From: Spirochaetaceae bacterium
GTDB taxonomy: Bacteria; Spirochaetota; Spirochaetia; DSM-27196; PXBQ01
Length of the DNA: 64,000 bases
Direction: 5' to 3'
Assembly: GCA_007695285.1 (NCBI GenBank)
Contig: REEC01000125.1
Span: forward strand, 62,001-126,000
Shown: piece by piece, positions 61,059 through 64,000 of the stretch
How the letters are laid out: each line of letters starts with the position of its first letter
How positions within the stretch are numbered: position 1 is the first letter of the stretch
Program-made: the position numbers and the translations under genes
The notes under the pieces: generated by a model
Seen by the model: only the letters and a program-made list of their open reading frames with translations
Database searches by the model: none
Told to the model about the DNA's origin: nothing

Positions 61059-61478
61059 ATGGGCTCGCGCCGAAAAGGTCGAATTATCGCGTTCCAAGCG
61101 TTGTACGGCTGGGACGCAACGAACAACCCGATCGATTCGGTTCTGGCTTTCGACTGGGTCGACGGGAAAAGAGACGCCGAGGCGTACGACGACACGATCG
61201 GGTTCGCGCGGCTCATCACCGCAGGGACAATCGAGAATATCGACGCTGTGGACGATGCGATCAAGGCGCGCCTAAAGCATTGGGATTTCTCACGGCTTTC
61301 GCGGGTCGATCTCGCAATCCTGCGAATGAGCGTGTACTGTCTTCTCTATCAAACCGATATTCCACGTTCGGTCACTATCGACGAGGCGATCGATATCGCA
61401 AAAGAGTTCGGCGGAGACGGCTCGTATAAGTTCGTTAACGGCGTACTCGACGGCGTCGGCAAGGCCGAAATCGTGTAG
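61059..61478 (+). CDS. nusB: transcription antitermination factor NusB
   Basis: MGSRRKGRIIAFQALYGWDATN, LSRVDLAILRMSVYCLLYQTDIPRSVTIDEAIDIAKEFGGDGSYKFVNGVLDGV. Confidence 0.95.
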   Translation: MGSRRKGRIIAFQALYGWDATNNPIDSVLAFDWVDGKRDAEAYDDTIGFARLITAGTIENIDAVDDAIKARLKHWDFSRLSRVDLAILRMSVYCLLYQTDIPRSVTIDEAIDIAKEFGGDGSYKFVNGVLDGVGKAEIV

Positions 61479-61481
61479 CCG

Positions 61482-63062
61482 ATGAGTTCCCGCGCGCCGA
61501 TCCGCGATACCGTCGTTTTTTTTTCAGGCCTCGCGGCCGTCGTCGGCGTGTCATTTTTCATCGTCATTTCATTGACAACCTCACAAGCGGATCGGGAGTT
61601 CGTCGTCGCGGTCACGGATGCACGAAACGCAATCGCGCGGGCAGAGCCCGCGGAAGCGGCTGCTCTTCTCGACCGGGGCGTACTCTACGCTCGGTCGCAG
61701 CGAGACTGGGGCGTTCTGATCCGGCTCGCGTACGCCGTTTTTGAGCTTTCACACGACGTTACCACCCTGTCGCGGATAGCGACACGGGCTTCCGATGCCT
61801 TTCCCGACGAACACCAATTCTTGAAGGTCGCCGCACACGCCCTCGTGCGCGCGGGTCTGTTCGACGATGCCGTGTCTTTGATCGATCGCCGGCTCAGTCC
61901 TTCAGACGCGCGTTCGCTCGCGGCGGAGGCGTACCTCGGTGCGGAGCGCTCTCTCGTCGGCGACGATATCGCCGTTCTCACGCGTCTGGGGACGAGCAAA
62001 GACGCAGACGAGTTCGCCCTCGCGGCATCCGTAACGAACCGGGACGAGTTCCGAGTAAACGAGGCGTTGCTTCGTGCGCGTGACGGCCGGATTGCGCTCG
62101 CGTACGGCGCCGTACACGGCGCCACGGTACCGGAGCGCCTGGTTGCGCTGCTCGCGTACGATGCGGGCGAGTTTGAGTCGTTTCACGCGGTCTTGCGCCG
62201 CGCGCCGCCGGAGCTCGCGTTTTCTTCGGAGATGATGCTTCTGCAGGGTGACGTACGCGTCATCCAAAAGCAACCGGACGAGGCGTTTCCTTTTTACGAC
62301 GAGGTCGCGACGGTAGATCCCGCGTACTCGGTCGTGCCTCACCTGAATCGGGCGGGTCTCCTGCAGCCCGACTCGCGCCAGGAACGATCTTTGCTCGAAG
62401 CATGGAGTCGTTTTCCAGGCGATCTCCGCGTTTTACACGCCGTGGCGGCATTCTACGCGCGCACCGACCGCGGTGCAGAAGCGCTTGCGGTGCTCAAGAG
62501 CCCGGAGACACGTGAGCTCGCACGCGACAGACTCGCCGCGCTCGAGTTCATCGCGACGTACTCGCGCGAGAACCCCGACCGGTACCTCTCGAGGCTTTGG
62601 ATCCTTCATAACGAACGGCCGTCGGACGCCGACGTTGCCGCGCTTCTCGCGTCGAGCCTCTACGCGTTCCGCGACTTCGAAGGGCTTCGTATGCTGATCG
62701 CAAGAGCGGAGGAAGGTTTATGGACCGCGCTATACCGCGGCGTGATCGCTTTCGAAAAGCGTGACTTTTCGCGCGCGGCGTCCGCGTTCGAGGCGGCCTC
62801 CGGACGATACTCCGCGTACGGGCTGTACAACGCCGCGAGACTCGCCGAGTCGCTCGGACGACGCGAGACGGCAACGCGCCTGTACGATTCGGTGATCGAA
62901 ACCGGCTCAAACATCCTCGTGTCGCGCGCGTACGCCGGGCGCTCTCGGATCGAGTACGCAAACGGAGACATCACAAACGCGCGTCGCGAAATCGAACGCG
63001 CGCTCGCGATCGACCCGGAGTTCCATGCCGCCGACGTATTTCGCAGATTTCTCGGCGATTGA
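61482..63062 (+). CDS. TPR-repeat membrane-anchored protein
   Basis: N-terminal TM TVVFFSGLAAVVGVSFFIVISLTT; repeated helical pairs. Confidence 0.75.
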   Translation: MSSRAPIRDTVVFFSGLAAVVGVSFFIVISLTTSQADREFVVAVTDARNAIARAEPAEAAALLDRGVLYARSQRDWGVLIRLAYAVFELSHDVTTLSRIATRASDAFPDEHQFLKVAAHALVRAGLFDDAVSLIDRRLSPSDARSLAAEAYLGAERSLVGDDIAVLTRLGTSKDADEFALAASVTNRDEFRVNEALLRARDGRIALAYGAVHGATVPERLVALLAYDAGEFESFHAVLRRAPPELAFSSEMMLLQGDVRVIQKQPDEAFPFYDEVATVDPAYSVVPHLNRAGLLQPDSRQERSLLEAWSRFPGDLRVLHAVAAFYARTDRGAEALAVLKSPETRELARDRLAALEFIATYSRENPDRYLSRLWILHNERPSDADVAALLASSLYAFRDFEGLRMLIARAEEGLWTALYRGVIAFEKRDFSRAASAFEAASGRYSAYGLYNAARLAESLGRRETATRLYDSVIETGSNILVSRAYAGRSRIEYANGDITNARREIERALAIDPEFHAADVFRRFLGD

Positions 63063-63088
63063 AAACACCGGTAGATCAATGGTATAGT
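63059..63088 (+). promoter_or_regulatory. candidate promoter of map (TTGAAA-N18-TATAGT)
   Basis: ttgaaa 63059-63064, tatagt 63083-63088. Confidence 0.55.
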
Positions 63089-63098
63089 TCCGCAATCG

Positions 63099-63926
63099 AT
63101 GGTCAAACTAAAATCCAACGGACAAATTGACAAAATCCGCGAATCGTGTCGACTGCTTGTCGCGACGCTGGGCGAGCTGCGCGAGATTGTCCAACCTGGA
63201 ATAACGACTCGCGATATCGACCAAGCTGCGCGCAAGATAATCAAGTCGTTCGGCGGTCGTCCTGCGTTTCTCGGCTACATGGGCTTTCCCGCGGCGATCT
63301 GTACCTCGGTTAACGAAGAAGTAATCCACGGAATCCCGAACAAAAAACGACTCAAAAACGGCGATATCGTCAGTATCGATTGTGGAATCGAGTACGACGG
63401 TTTCTTCAGCGATTCCGCGCTCACTGTTCCCGTCGGCCGTATTCGCCCGGAAATCGAAAGGCTCATGCGTGTCACGTACGAGAGTCTGATTCTGGGCATC
63501 GAAGCCGCGAAGTTCGGCAATCGGATGAACGACATCTCCCGCGCAATCTTTGAACACAATCGCGCGGAGGGCTACGGCATCGTACACGAATACTGCGGAC
63601 ACGGTGTCGGTTTCGAAATCCACGAAGAACCTCAGGTTCCCAACTACGTCGGCCGCGGTCCAAACCCGCGGCTCAAGTCGGGAATGGTGCTCGCGATAGA
63701 ACCGATGATTAACCTTGGCGGCGACGACGTCGACGTTCTCGACGACGACTGGACCGTCGTTACTTCCGATCGATCGATCTCGGCGCATTTTGAGCACACG
63801 ATCGCGATAACGCGCGAAGGGACCGAAATTCTTACACCGTGGGACTCTGAAGACCTCCCGTTCCAAACCGAGGCGAAGCCCGAAGCCGGCGTGAACACAG
63901 ACCAAAACGTGACGAAAACGCTGTGA
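63099..63926 (+). CDS. map: methionine aminopeptidase type I
   Basis: FPAAICTSVNEEVIHGIPNKKRLKNGDIVSIDCGIEYDGFFSDSALTVPVG, YCGHGVGFEIHEEPQVPNY, MVLAIEPMI. Confidence 0.96.
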   Translation: MVKLKSNGQIDKIRESCRLLVATLGELREIVQPGITTRDIDQAARKIIKSFGGRPAFLGYMGFPAAICTSVNEEVIHGIPNKKRLKNGDIVSIDCGIEYDGFFSDSALTVPVGRIRPEIERLMRVTYESLILGIEAAKFGNRMNDISRAIFEHNRAEGYGIVHEYCGHGVGFEIHEEPQVPNYVGRGPNPRLKSGMVLAIEPMINLGGDDVDVLDDDWTVVTSDRSISAHFEHTIAITREGTEILTPWDSEDLPFQTEAKPEAGVNTDQNVTKTL

Positions 63927-63955
63927 GAAGGGTATATTGAGTGGGGAGAGATCAT

Positions 63956-64000
63956 ATGTCGCAAAGCGTTTTCTATTCGCGCCGTTTTTTTCTTTTTAAC
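63956..64000 (+). CDS. partial CDS start, unknown product
   Basis: ATG at 63956 (MSQSVFYSRRFFLFN...) after GGGGAGAG; runs off the window. Confidence 0.45.
   Translation, partial: MSQSVFYSRRFFLFN

Overview
The window reads as a compact, mostly plus-strand chromosomal segment of a free-living-type spirochaete. This is inferred from gene content: FlaA, a cheA-cheW/R-cheX-cheY operon, an E-DUF-A-B-D-I-K V-ATPase operon, uvrA next to an LptD-like gene, and a spiro-SPASM-type gene. I found no rRNA, CRISPR array, transposon, prophage or clear pseudogene, and one tRNA (Val, GAC). Recognisable modules are xseA/xseB; a five-gene SPASM / glycosyltransferase-like / SpsF-like / SpsG-methyltransferase / ATP-grasp cluster; amidase; GerMN; flaA; two minus-strand outer-membrane barrel candidates; the che operon; ilvBH; a carotenoid operon (crtI-crtB-prenyl synthase); pdxST; PLPBP; rluD; murI-rsgA-mutS2; V-ATPase; uvrA-lptD-like; phoH-ybeY-corC-TPR; gap-pgk-tpiA-secG; a J-domain protein; a PPIase; nusB; a TPR protein; and map. 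The best candidate for a poorly described system is the translationally coupled cluster at 2826-9312. It combines a SPASM protein whose radical-SAM Cys motif looks lost with sugar-nucleotide activation, methyltransferase and ATP-grasp genes. Other points of interest are a CheW-CheR-like fusion, a flaA/che locus split by two antisense OMP genes, a serial-hairpin 3' region after flaA, a C33 tRNA-Val, a SAP-like motif at the N-terminus of an LptD-like protein, and Na+-type ligands in the V-ATPase K subunit. All functional calls come from reading the sequence and from recall of families; no database search was run.
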